Assembly (NCBI GenBank): GCA_023548195.1
Contig: JAJHZJ010000799.1
Coordinates: 3,052,082-3,116,081, forward strand
DNA length: 64,000 nucleotides
DNA from: Bettongia penicillata ogilbyi
Lineage: Eukaryota > Chordata > Mammalia > Diprotodontia > Potoroidae
Direction: 5' to 3'
Shown here: piece by piece, positions 53,993 to 63,765 of the stretch
Layout of the letters: each line of letters starts with the position of its first letter
How positions within the stretch are numbered: position 1 is the stretch's first letter
Position numbers and translations under genes: made by a program
Notes under the pieces: model-generated
What the model was told of the DNA's origin: nothing
The model's database searches: none
The model's input: the letters and a program-made list of their open reading frames with translations, nothing else

Positions 53993-54123
53993 ATTCTTAC
54001 ATGTGTATAACACTTTTCAGAATGGTTTTTTAGAAGTCATTCATTGGCTCTTTTAATGCATCTTTCCCAGAATCACATGCATCTAGAGCTACAAGACACT
54101 TGAGAAATCAGTAAGGCCAAAGG

Positions 54124-54471
54124 TACTTTACCTGGGGTCTGTGAACATTTAAAATATCTATATATTTTATGTACATATTATGTATATATATGCATATTAC
54201 ATATGTATATATCCCACCAGGCAAGCACATATTTTATGTACAAATTATATATATATATGTATATATATACACACATGTTATATACATATGTGTATATATA
54301 TAAAACATATATAGAGCCTATATAATGATACCTATTTCATATAATTGGCTTTCTTTGTAATCCTGTATATTTTACTCTATGCATTTAAAAACCTCATTCT
54401 GAGAAGAGGTCTTTAGGTTTCCCCAGACTGCTGCAGGGGGCCAGGACACAAAACAGGTGAAAAACCTCTGG
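54124..54471 (-). repeat. TTCTTAACC-family element with TA expansion
   Basis: Ends 'tttacctggggtctgtgaac' (left) and 'aggtgaaaaacctctgg' (right), with 'aacctcattctgagaagagg' inside. An AT-rich microsatellite (about 54150-54310) has expanded within it. Confidence 0.75.
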
Positions 54472-54474
54472 TCT

Positions 54475-55355
54475 GCAATCACCTTCTTATTTTCCAGAAG
54501 AGACTGACAGCCGAGGCTCAGAGAGTTTCAGGAGCTTGTGGAAGGTTGAGCTTGGATGGGAACTCCAGACTTCTGTCAGTGCCTAAGAGAGAGCTTTGGG
54601 AGTCCATTTTATCTGCTCAGTGGGATCATCCCCCTGGAGGGGGTAGAGACAAGGCGAAGAACTCTTGGAGATCATAATGAGTGGGAGATAGTGGGATTCA
54701 GGAGGAGATCTCATCTCCCTCTCTGAAGAGCTTTCAGCAGGGATAACCACACACCCACTTGACTGGGCCTGGAGAAGGACTTGATTGGATTGGAGGTGGG
54801 GGAGATAGATGAGCTGCGCTTTGGAAGGCTCCATTGGTTCTGGCTTTGACCAGTGATGCTGATGACTGAACTTAACCTTGTCCTTTCTCTTGTGTAGGTG
54901 GCTGCCCCCTGCATTCCTCCTTCTAGCCATGAACTGGTGGTGAGTAAGAGTCTTTTCCTTATCTTGTCTGGTCCCCTCCCTCAGCTGCCTGCTGAGGTCA
55001 AGTCTACTTTGTTTGGGGATGTGTGAAAAGGGGTGGGGTAGGGAGAGGATGTGCAGGGATATTTGGATGGGGAGTAGAGGCTGGTGACTTCTCTGACCAC
55101 AGCCTGGATTAGGAGGAAATGAATCACAGTCCCCCGTCTGATGAGATGCAGCCTGTGAGGCACTCCTCCACTCTGCTGTGGCCATCTGTAGGCCCAGGGA
55201 TGGGGTCTCCAGGGAAAACTTCACAAGGGAACGTCTCCTTTCTCACTAGTCCCATCCAAGTTACTGCTGCATTTTGAGCCTTCTATTAAGGGCCAGAAAA
55301 ATACTGAAACAGAAGATGTGGTGATTTCTTCTTTCCTTTGGACTTTAGAGTAAAT
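54475..55355. other. Repeat-free stretch around the possible mini-exon
   Basis: Contains the longest open frame of the window, 213 codons on minus (54583-55224). It has no domain, signal or splice support, so I treat it as chance. The plus-strand mini-exon lies inside this stretch. Confidence 0.45.
54898..54939 (+). CDS. Possible 42-nt mini-exon, gene unknown
   Basis: Acceptor 'ccttgtcctttctcttgtgtag' ends at 54897, with a branch-point-like CTTAAC about 22 nt upstream. The donor GTGAGTAAG starts at 54940. The exon is 42 nt, a multiple of three. One phase reads VAAPCIPPSSHELV; another reads WLPPAFLLLAMNW, signal-peptide-like, with an ATG at 54929 in good context (G at -3). The third phase has a stop. 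It could be a coding mini-exon, a start-codon exon or chance. I cannot match it to a known protein. Confidence 0.25.
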
Positions 55356-55357
55356 GT

Positions 55358-55537
55358 TTTTAAGTTGGGGTTCTTTGGGCTTGTTTTTAAAAGATATTTT
55401 GATAACTATGGTTCAGTGTAATTGGTTTCTTTTGTAATCCTATATATTGTATTTATGCAGTTAAGAACTTTATTCTGAGAACATTATTCATAGGCTGCCA
55501 GAGGAGTCCATGATGAAAAAAGATTAAGAATCCTTGG
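55358..55537 (-). repeat. TTCTTAACC-family short element
   Basis: 'tattttgataactatggttcag', 'ggtttcttttgtaatcctatat', 'gaactttattctgagaac', right end AGATTAAGAATCC. Confidence 0.75.
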
Positions 55538-55559
55538 AGAGACCCTTTCTGACTAATAA

Positions 55560-55808
55560 TGGTTATATTTAATATAATAGTCATTATTATCACAGCGAAT
55601 GTTTATATTATGCTTACTATGTGCCAAGCACTGTGCTAAGCTTACTAGTATTATCTCACTAATCTTCACAGAAAGTAGGCATTATTATTATCCCCTTTGT
55701 ACAGAGAAGGAAACTGAGGCAAACAGATGTTAGGTGACTTGCCTGTGGTCACACAGCTAGTAACTGTCTGAGGTTGGATTTGAACGCAGGTCTTCTTGAC
55801 TCCAAGCT
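55560..55808 (-). repeat. MIR-type SINE, near full length
   Basis: 'gtgccaagcactgtgctaag', 'tattatcccctttgtacagag', 'gtcacacagctagtaactg', 'tttgaacgcaggtcttcttg'. Confidence 0.88.
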
Positions 55809-56664
55809 GTTGTTGGAGTTGAGGTCCCCCTACAACAGAGGTGATAGGTAACATGACTTAAATGGAATCTTTTAAAATGAAAAGTTTTAGATTCTAGAGG
55901 TTTCCCTGACCCATGGAGCCATTTTCTGTTTTTATCCTTCTATTTCCTTCCTGGTTAGGGGTCCCCACAACCACATCCTAATTGGATTTATAAATTTTAC
56001 ATCCCTCTGCTTCACTAACTCGGGCCACCAGGAATCTATCAGGAGAGATGCAGGATACTCCGTGTACTTTGGGCTCCAGAATTCTGGGCTGGGGAGAAGG
56101 GGGCCTCCAGCTTTGGACCAGCTTTTCTCTAGGAAGGAGGGGCCCCTTCCGTTTGACTTCTTCCTCCCTGTCCTCAGATACCCCATTTCTATTCTTTGTT
56201 CTTTCCAAGAGTTTTCCAAGTTGATGTTTCCCCCTGTATTTTAAACCACAGCTGGAGACAGGCTGAGTTTTGGAGACTGGAAGGGGGTCTGCATGTGTAT
56301 GTGGTCTTGGAAACCTTGGGGTGGGATCAGGCTGTAGGAAAATGGGGAGGGGCTGCAGAGAGGAGAGAAGGCAGTGAGATTGGGGAGAGCCTGGATGCTG
56401 GGTTTCTGTTCCCAGTCCTATTCCTGACTGACTGAAACTTTCTGGGCCAAAGCATGCCCCTCTCTGGGCTTCATTCTCTCCATCTATATCGGTTCTCCAC
56501 AGATGAGGTTCTAGGTCTTAGGCTGGTGTTCTTGTTAATGAAGGTGAATAATTGTGACTGGTTGGATGAGTTTAAAGCTGTATCAGAAGGCAGTCACGTT
56601 TGGGAAGATGGATGGATGGATGATGGTAGCTGGGGGCATTTCCTTCACTCCAGTCTGGTCCAAC
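55809..56664. other. Unique stretch, no gene
   Basis: 56420-56515 may be an eroded MIR. Frames on both strands lack domains. Confidence 0.4.
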
Positions 56665-56785
56665 TCATATTCATTAAGCATCGTAAGGCATTGTGGCTAC
56701 AAAGACTGGACCAAAAAAGGAGTTTCTGCTCTCAAGGATCTTACATTTTACTGAAGGGGAATAGATCCTACAAACAGATAAAGAA
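56665..56785 (-). repeat. L2 LINE 3' region
   Basis: 'catattcattaagcatcg', 'tctgctctcaaggatctta', 'ttactgaaggggaatag'. Confidence 0.7.
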
Positions 56786-57399
56786 ACCTCAAAACTTGAA
56801 TGACACTGTGATTTCCTCAATTTGGGTATTTGCCCCAGGAAGACCATTCGTTGTCTGTTCATCCTGCTTGACTCATCCATGTCCTCCCCAAATTCCACTA
56901 CAGGGAGTGACCCAGTATACTGGAGACCTTTCTCAGTTTCTCCTGACATTGCTGGGCCACTAGTGACCATGCATCTCTCATCCCTCACTCTCCACATGTG
57001 ACCAGTCCATCTTCCCTTTTGTAGAGTATATTTTAATGCATCCTTTTCCCTTTTTCATCTTCACAGTTCCTCTACTTAGGACCTCTTGCACCTCCCCCCC
57101 CGCCAGCCATGCACTTCTTCATGTCCTCTGAGTGATGCTCCTCTGTTACTTCTTGGAAGGCAGTGATATTTCAGGTCTTGATGCCATATAGTGATACTGG
57201 CCAAAAGTCTGTATTAAAAAGACAGGCCTTTTCTGCTGTTATGCAAAGCCTGGGGTCAGTAAAAATGTCTTCACTTAATTTGTCGAAGACAAAAGACAGC
57301 CTGCCGATTGAGCCTGATTGAGACAAGGGAATCTGAGAGTAGCGGGATGAGGAGGGAGCACATTTCCCAATTGGGTTGGAACATAGAGTTCCTGAAAAG
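56786..57399. other. Unassigned stretch
   Basis: No confident repeat or gene. 57180-57330 resembles old interspersed sequence I cannot name. Confidence 0.35.
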
Positions 57400-57560
57400 A
57401 AATGATTTGTAATATGCCTGGAAAGATTAGGGATGGATTTGAAATGCCAAGCCAAAGAGTTTATATTTTATTGTAGGGGGAATGTGGAACCAACAGAAGA
57501 CATGAGCAAGAGGGTGACGTGGTCAGACTATTGCTTTAAAGATCTTCCTTGGAGATTTTT
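57400..57560 (-). repeat. L2 LINE internal 3' fragment
   Basis: 'gaaatgccaagccaaagag', 'tgacgtggtcagactattgc', 'tttaaagatcttccttgg' match the segment of L2 just upstream of its 3' UTR. Confidence 0.75.
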
Positions 57561-57664
57561 AGTAACAAAAGAGACACTCATTCCTTGGGGAAGAGGAGGA
57601 GGAAGAGGAGGGTGGTGAGTTTGAGGCTTTGAGGCTGGGAAATAGAGAGCCTTGAAGATCTGAG

Positions 57665-57868
57665 GCAGTAGGGTGCTGCAGAGAAGGTGTCAGATTTGGC
57701 ATCAGAGCACCTGGGTTCAAATCCTTCCTTTGCACTTATAATCTGTATAATATGAGCAAATCACTTTACACTTCTGGGCTTGAATTTTCTTACCTATGAA
57801 ATGAAAGGAAGGGGCTAAATGGCTTCTAAAGTCCCTTTCAGCTTTAGAGCTATGATTCTATAATTCTC
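57665..57868 (+). repeat. Full MIR-like SINE with L3-like tail
   Basis: 'agcacctgggttcaaatcc', 'gagcaaatcactttacac', 'ggcttctaaagtccctttcagc', then 'gctatgattctataattc', the CR1/L3-type end. Confidence 0.88.
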
Positions 57869-58089
57869 GTGAAATGAACTATTTTTAAAGAAAATATCCC
57901 TCCATATACCCAACCCACCCAGTGTTAGAGAAATAGAGGATGCATTTTCCCCTAGCCATCCTCCAGTCCCTGCCATCCATCCAAATACTATAGTCCTTTA
58001 AACTTGAGTCCTGGCATTGACTTTTGAGTCTTTCCTTGAGAATCTCATCCCTCTGGTGATCTCACTGCATACAGTTCTAAAAATAACCT

Positions 58090-58415
58090 CAAACATTCCA
58101 CCATTTTACATATAGGAAGCTGACTTGTCCAAGGTCATGCAGTGAATTAGTAGCAAAGATGAGACTTAAACCCCTCAAAGGCTAAGCCTTTTCCATCTTG
58201 TCTTTAAAGAACTCTTTCCTTATCTCACATCTGTTTCTCATAATTAGGAAAATCATCTTGCATTGTTTGCTGTGGTTTTGTAAGTGTGACTTTGATTGCT
58301 TATACTAAATTATAAGCTTCTGGAAGGCAGGAGCCTTGTCATTTGCATCTTCCGTTTTTGCCTTCGTTGGCTAGCACTGTACCTGGCTCATAGTCAAAGC
58401 TCAGTGAATTCTTAA
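58090..58415. repeat. MIR piece (-) and L2 3' end (+)
   Basis: 58090-58190 minus: 'ccaccattttacatatagg', 'ccaaggtcatgcagtgaa'. 58290-58415 plus: 'aagcttctggaaggcagg', 'gtacctggctcatagtc'. Confidence 0.65.
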
Positions 58416-58431
58416 GATAAGAGATTTAGGG

Positions 58432-58604
58432 GGGTAGCTAGGTGGCACAGTGGATAGAACAATGGCCATGGAGTCAGGAGCACCTGAGTTCAAATGTGGC
58501 CTTAGACACTTACTAGCGGTGTGACTCATGACAAGTCACTTAACCGCATTACCTTCCCCTCCCCCCAAAAAAAGACAGAAAGAAAGAAAGAAAAAGAAAA
58601 AAAA
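58432..58604 (+). repeat. A-tailed tRNA-SINE
   Basis: Head 'ggtagctaggtggcacagtgg', box B 'gagttcaaatgtgg', 'cttactagcggtgtgac', then an A/GAAA-rich tail and no RTE end. Flanked by AGATTTAGGG (58422-58431) and AGATATAGGG (58605-58614). Poly-A tail and duplication suggest L1-type mobilisation. Confidence 0.9.
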
Positions 58605-58614
58605 AGATATAGGG

Positions 58615-58778
58615 ACCCCAGGGGTCATCCAGTCAAATCCCCTCATTTTACAGTTGAGTAAATTAAGGCCCAGAGAGAGGAAGTGACAAGATTGTACAAA
58701 GTAGTAAGTGTCAGAGGAAGGGTTTGAACCAGGACTTCTAGAGCCACCAGTATTCTTTGCACTGTACTGTGAAGCATT
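58615..58778 (-). repeat. MIR-type SINE
   Basis: 'ggtcatccagtcaaatcccc', 'cattttacagttgagtaaatt', 'gtttgaaccaggacttctag'. Confidence 0.75.
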
Positions 58779-59204
58779 TGAGGAGACCTGGGCTCCAGAC
58801 TCAGCTTTGTTATTGACAGAGCCATAACTGGAGCAAGGGGGTTGGTGTTTGAGATAACTTGGTCTTTGTTTCAGGGCACTGAAATTTGGAGGGTTATTTG
58901 AAACTCTTATCCTTCAGCAATGCAAAAACAACTGACTCGGCACCTAGTTAGAAAGAAAAACTAGTTAAAATGGGAAGCTACTGTTTCTTCCTTACCAACA
59001 GTCATAACAATTCCTCCCTAGAGTGGACCTGCCCTGTTCATGGAACACTCCTTCCATCTTCTAGTCAATTATGCTGACCTCCTTGGCCTTCCCAGTCCTA
59101 GGTCTTGGAGTGTTCTGGGTCTTTCTTTCCCGTACACAGAGTGATATCTGGTGGGATCTGCCCTGACTGAGAGTCGATTCCCTGGATTCTCCTTGCTCCC
59201 TACT
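58779..59204. other. Unique stretch, no call
   Basis: No repeat or exon recognised. Confidence 0.4.
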
Positions 59205-59690
59205 ATGTATGTTTAAAAAAATCTACTTCAGGGTTTTGTATCACTTCTCCCCATTATGTTTTGTGAAGCTTGCCCTGGGTGCCAACATTGTTAGTTATAG
59301 CTCTGGAAACTTGACCCTGAGCAGGACTATAGTGTTTGGTTTTGGGTGCCCTATTTTGGGAAGCTGGTTTGAACACCAAAGGTTTGAAAGGTGTCAAGGT
59401 CAAATTGCAGGAAAGGACCTGGGATATTTAGCCTGGACAAGAGAATCCGGGGTTGGGGTTACATCTCCTAGTATTTGAAGGACTGTCACACGGAAGAGGG
59501 ATCAGACTTAATGCTGGGAAGAAATTCCCAATGTGGGATGGGATGAGTAGGCTCTTCCTCATTGGCAGTCTTCAGCCGAAGGGTGGATGACCCTTGGTGG
59601 CGATATTTGAGAGAGGAAATTCTTGTTCAGGTATGTTTTGAACTAGATGACCTCTGAGCTGAGGTCCCTTTCAAACCTGGGATTCTCTGG
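59205..59690 (+). repeat. L3/CR1-clade LINE 3' region
   Basis: Ordered L3: 'gggatatttagcctggacaag', 'atttgaaggactgtcacac', 'ggaagagggatcagactta', 'aactagatgacctctgagc', 'gaggtccctttcaaacc'. The best 3' L3 copy in the window. The frame 59209-59478 is a remnant, not a gene. Confidence 0.85.
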
Positions 59691-59760
59691 TTTCCTTTGG
59701 GTTTCAGTTTCCTCCCATCTGTCAGATGGGGACAGTCATGTATACTCCACCCTAACTCAA
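59691..59760 (+). repeat. MIR fragment
   Basis: 'gggtttcagtttcctccc', 'tctgtcagatggggacag'. Confidence 0.65.
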
Positions 59761-61271
59761 TGCTCAGCTCAAGTAAATGTGCCTTGAAAAACATAAAAGG
59801 CTGCATAGTATTGTTATTGTTGTTTCTGTGGTTGGTCCAAAGAAGGGAAGGGTCAGATACTGTGGCTTGGACGTTGGCCTGGTCTCTGAAATGGAATGGG
59901 GCCATACTGGGCAGGTACTGGTCAGTGTGGGGCCTTGCTCTCTTGCCTCTTGCCTTTTCAAATTTGGTTTTTGTTGTTGGAGAGCTAAGTTATTATGATA
60001 GGGGTAGGCCAGCCTTTCCTAGGGCTGTGGCAAAGTTGCTTTCAGAATCTGAATTCTCCTTCACTGGTTTATTGTTTTGTTTGGGTCTCTCAAGCCCTTG
60101 AGGTTTAATTATCTTCATATTTGCTTGTCTGCTTCAGTAACACTCCCTTCTTCTCCTCCTTTCCCCCTCCCTATCCTTAACTTTTCACTAAAGGGCTGTA
60201 TCTCTACCCAGATGTGCCCTCCAGATGTAAAGCATTCATCACACGCAGCGGGGTTTGGGCACAACCAAGTCTCCTTATGGAGCTGGTCATACAACAGCAT
60301 TAGAGGGCAGCATTAGCTATGGGGTTGAGTTGAAGGTCTGACCCAAGCTGGGATGAACTAATTGGGCTGCCAAGAAGGATGTTAGGGGGATGTTTTGGAA
60401 AAGAGATGGGAGAGGTAAGACAGTGGAGGGAGAGAGGAAAGAAAGATATAGTCCAAGCTCCTGTGACTCCAATGGAGCCATCTCTTCTCTCCTTTCCTCT
60501 CCTCCCTTTCCCCCCTCCCCTCAAGAATGGAATGTCCTTGCCTAACCCAGGGGAACATTGGGTGGTCCAAGGTTCCAAGGGAGTGCCAGCTAGAGGCTGG
60601 ATGCCTGGGATGTAGTAAAGTCTCAGCTCCCTCATTACTGAGCCTTTGTTTTTGGAAATAGAGGGATCAGGGGCATAGGCTGTAATGACAGCTGGAGGGA
60701 TGGAGGTTAGGGAGAGAGAAGAATAAGGAGAGGGAGAGGATGTGTGTGTGAGGGTCTGATTTTCCATGAAGCTCCTATTGAAAGGCAATTTTGACATGGA
60801 CCCTTTTGGATGTTAGATACACACACTCTGAGGTGGGCTATTCATGACTAATGACCTTGTCTCCACAAGCTATTCAGGTTAGCAGTTCCTGTTCTCTTCA
60901 TAATGACATTTTCCAGGGCCTGCCACATTTCCAGGGTAGGGGGAAGGGAAAGACAAGGTCACAGTTCCAGAGATTTCACATCTCCAGTGCAGTCAAGGGT
61001 TTGGGGCATTTCATTAAAGCACACGTGGGCCACCAGAAGCTCTGACATCAAAGTAAGTGGAGTGAGCAGGAAAGAAGGAGGGAGGGAAAGATGGAGAAAG
61101 AGTTGGTTTCTCTGAGCAAATGCTGAACACCTGCTTCTTCTTAGGCAGTTCTAGGATTTTGCACAGTTTCAGGAGAGAGAGAGAGAGGAAAAGTTAGGGA
61201 ATTATCTTTTCTCATCCTTTTCTCATCCAGAAGGGTAAATTCTTTACCCTTCTGACTCCGTCTCTGTCTCT
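59761..61271. other. Repeat-poor stretch
   Basis: Several medium frames (134 codons plus at 59697-60101; 165 minus at 60300-60797) have no domain. A donor-like ATCAAA|GTAAGTGG at 61053 follows acceptor-like words but gives no coherent exon. Confidence 0.4.
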
Positions 61272-61500
61272 AATAATAACAATTATAATAGAAGGTATTT
61301 ATAGAGCACTTTAAAGTTTACAAAGTACATGTACATATGTTGACTCATTTGATGGAGGTAGGTGCTATTAGCCCCACTTTACAGATGGAGAAACTGAGAC
61401 ACAGAGATGGTTAAGTGATTTGTTCAGGGTCTCTCAGCTGGTACCAGAGACAGGATTTGAACTCAAGTCTCCCTTGTTCCATACATTTCCTTAACTAGCT
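61272..61500 (-). repeat. MIR-type SINE, near full length
   Basis: 'agagcactttaaagtttac', 'gaggtaggtgctattagcc', 'tttacagatggagaaactg', 'tttgaactcaagtctccc'. Confidence 0.88.
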
Positions 61501-61569
61501 GTCTCTGTCTCTTCTATTTGTAGAGATATCTGGCAAGGCCAGTATTTCTGGTCGCTGCTTCTGGGAATG

Positions 61570-61750
61570 CTAAATTTAAGAAACAGAGACTCTTGGTTCA
61601 GATTCTGGTTTTGCCTCTCACTGGTTATGGGACCACAGATAATCCAGTTCCCTCTCTGGTCCCAAATTCTTTTATCTGTAAAACAAGGGGGGTTTACTTG
61701 CTGGATCTCTAAGGTCCTTTGTATTTCCAAATCTATGATTCTGTGATCCC
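61570..61750 (+). repeat. MIR with L3-like tail
   Basis: 'agactcttggttcagattc', 'ttcttttatctgtaaaac', 'gatctctaaggtcctttg', 'aaatctatgattctgtg'. Confidence 0.85.
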
Positions 61751-62138
61751 TAACCCTCCTGCCTCTTATACTTCTTCTACCCGCTGGGTTCCAGGGTTAG
61801 ATGGAGAAGGGGATGATCTTCTTTCTCTGGCCCAGATCTCAGTGTTCCGCTTGGGTCTTGCCAGCTAGGCACATTTTCCACCCTGAATCCAAGCTGCAGG
61901 CCAGCCTGGGCAAAGTGGCTTAATCTTCAACTTCTTACTCAGCAGGAATCAACTGAGTTCTAGAGAAGGGAGAGTCTCATGGCCACCTTCCTCCTTTCAG
62001 GGACCAGCAAGAGTGAACATAGAAAAAAAGGATTTGTGGACTACAGAAATGACCAGGTCTTTGGGAAGAGCTAATGTGGCCTTTCTCAGCCTTTTGAAAA
62101 AATCAGTCAGTAGGGGCTTCTGGGAAAATAGGGGTGCA

Positions 62139-62141
<3 letters not shown>
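61751..62141. other. Unique stretch, possible regulatory DNA
   Basis: CTTACTCAGCA near 61934 is a MARE/NRF2 half-site type motif. No gene, no repeat. Confidence 0.35.

Positions 62142-62194
<53 letters not shown>
62142..62194. repeat. (GT)n microsatellite
   Basis: About 26 GT units, uninterrupted. Confidence 0.97.
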
Positions 62195-62196
<2 letters not shown>

Positions 62197-62379
62197 ATCC
62201 AGTGAGGTTGGTGACCAAGGTCATCTGGCTACCAGATCTCTCCTGGACAGCTTCCAGCTTCTGACCTGGAGATTGGAATCTCTGCTCTGGGAATTGATGC
62301 TTGTTATACCTGAAAAACCCAATTATTCTGTCTGTGGCCATGTGATCCAGAGCCAGAAGAAGTAAGGCAACAGGCTTAA

Positions 62380-62485
62380 GAGGAACAATAATATAGTATA
62401 GGATGTTAGATCTAGAAGAGAGCTTAGGAGTTATCCAGTTTAACTCCTTTCTACAGATAGGGAAACTGAGACCCTGGGTTGGTTT
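62380..62485 (-). repeat. MIR/L3-tail SINE piece
   Basis: 'aggatgttagatctagaag', 'ttctacagatagggaaactg'. Confidence 0.72.
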
Positions 62486-62929
62486 CCTTGTCCTGTTGCT
62501 TTCTGGGTGACCTTAATTAAACAAGCCCTGAATTAGAGCCTCAAGTCTTCTTCTGTCCCAGACCTCCTGGCTGTCTTTGCTCTTTACATTAAACCAGGAT
62601 GCCTTAAATCAGGCATTGTAGAAACTGCATAACCAGGCTACCATTTTGGCCCTTCGTGTTCAGGTTTGAATATATTTTCGTGTGCTTATGCTTTTGTTCT
62701 TGGAGATGGGAACAATGGAAGAAGAAAGGCTAGGGGCAGTGGAAAGTACAGGCAGAGCCAAGATTAGTGGCTGTTTGCATGGCCTGGACATTTTGGGAGA
62801 ACTCCTTGCAGTGGTGGTCTGACCTCTCTACCCACCATGCACTGACTTTGAATTCTGTCAGTCAGCTAACCTCTTGCAGTTACTGCCTTCTTTAAGCAAA
62901 GCAGACTGACGTACAAGCCAGCGAGCTTA
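62486..62929. other. Unique stretch, no call
   Basis: No repeat or exon recognised. Confidence 0.4.
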
Positions 62930-63000
62930 TTGACTCATAGATTATTAGAGCTGGAAGGATACGTGCAAATCATCTGGTAACAGCCTGTGACGTCCAACTG
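62930..63000 (-). repeat. L3-type tail fragment
   Basis: 'actcatagattattagagctgg' and 'caaatcatctggtaacagc'. Confidence 0.6.
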
Positions 63001-63039
63001 GTCACCAAGTCTTTATGATTCTATTTCTGTAGTGTCTCA

Positions 63040-63765
63040 TATAGTCGTTGCCTCCGTAGCTACTCTAACCACTCTAGTTCCTATGTGATCATCTCCTGTC
63101 TGGACCATGACAATACTTTCATAATTGGCTTCTTCCACTCACCATATGTAATACTACTTGAGTAATCTTCTTAAGAAGGAGGGAAGGAAGAAAGAAGAGA
63201 TCTTGTCATATTATTATTGCATTCAAAAATCTCCTGTGGATCACCCTGGAAATGAAAGCATAAGTAATAAAGTCCAAACTCAGTCCCCCATTTAAGGCCC
63301 TCCATGATCTGACACCAACCTACTCTTCTTGGATTATTTTCCACCCTTTCCCCATACACATCCTATGCTTTAGCCAAACTGGACAACTTGATTTCCCCCA
63401 AAGTTCTGGGCTTCCCCACTTTTATGATAATGTCCTCTCCTCATAATGCCCTTTTGTTCAAACTCCACCTTTTTTATTCATATTCATGTTTTAAGACCCA
63501 ATTGGGAGGCTACTTTCTCCAGGAAGCTTTCTATCCTCTTCCTGTTTTTGTCCTTCTCCGTGCTCCATAATCCTTTTTTGGACCTCTATAGCGCTTACAA
63601 CATTTTGTCTTATTTTGTAGTTATTTGTATTTGTGTCTTATTGCCCTTCCTAGATTATGAATTTTTTGAAAGCAGGGATAGTGCCATATTCACTTTTGTA
63701 CCTTAACACCCATTGCCTTATCCATTGTAGGCACTTAATATACATTTTAGGAGTGAATTATTAGA
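63040..63765 (+). repeat. L2 LINE, ~725 bp 3' part
   Basis: 'ctcctgtctggaccatgacaa' (ORF2 C-terminal region), 'aaggccctccatgatctgac', 'ctttctccaggaagctttc', 'gattatgaattttttgaaagc', end 'gtaggcacttaatatac'. Several frame breaks. Confidence 0.85.

Noticed and set aside
60300..60797. 165-codon minus-strand frame
   Set aside because: No domain or conservation evidence, and overlapping frames of similar length lie on the other strand.
61000..61060. Donor-like ATCAAA|GTAAGT at 61053
   Set aside because: Several weak acceptor-like words upstream, none giving a coherent frame; left unassigned.
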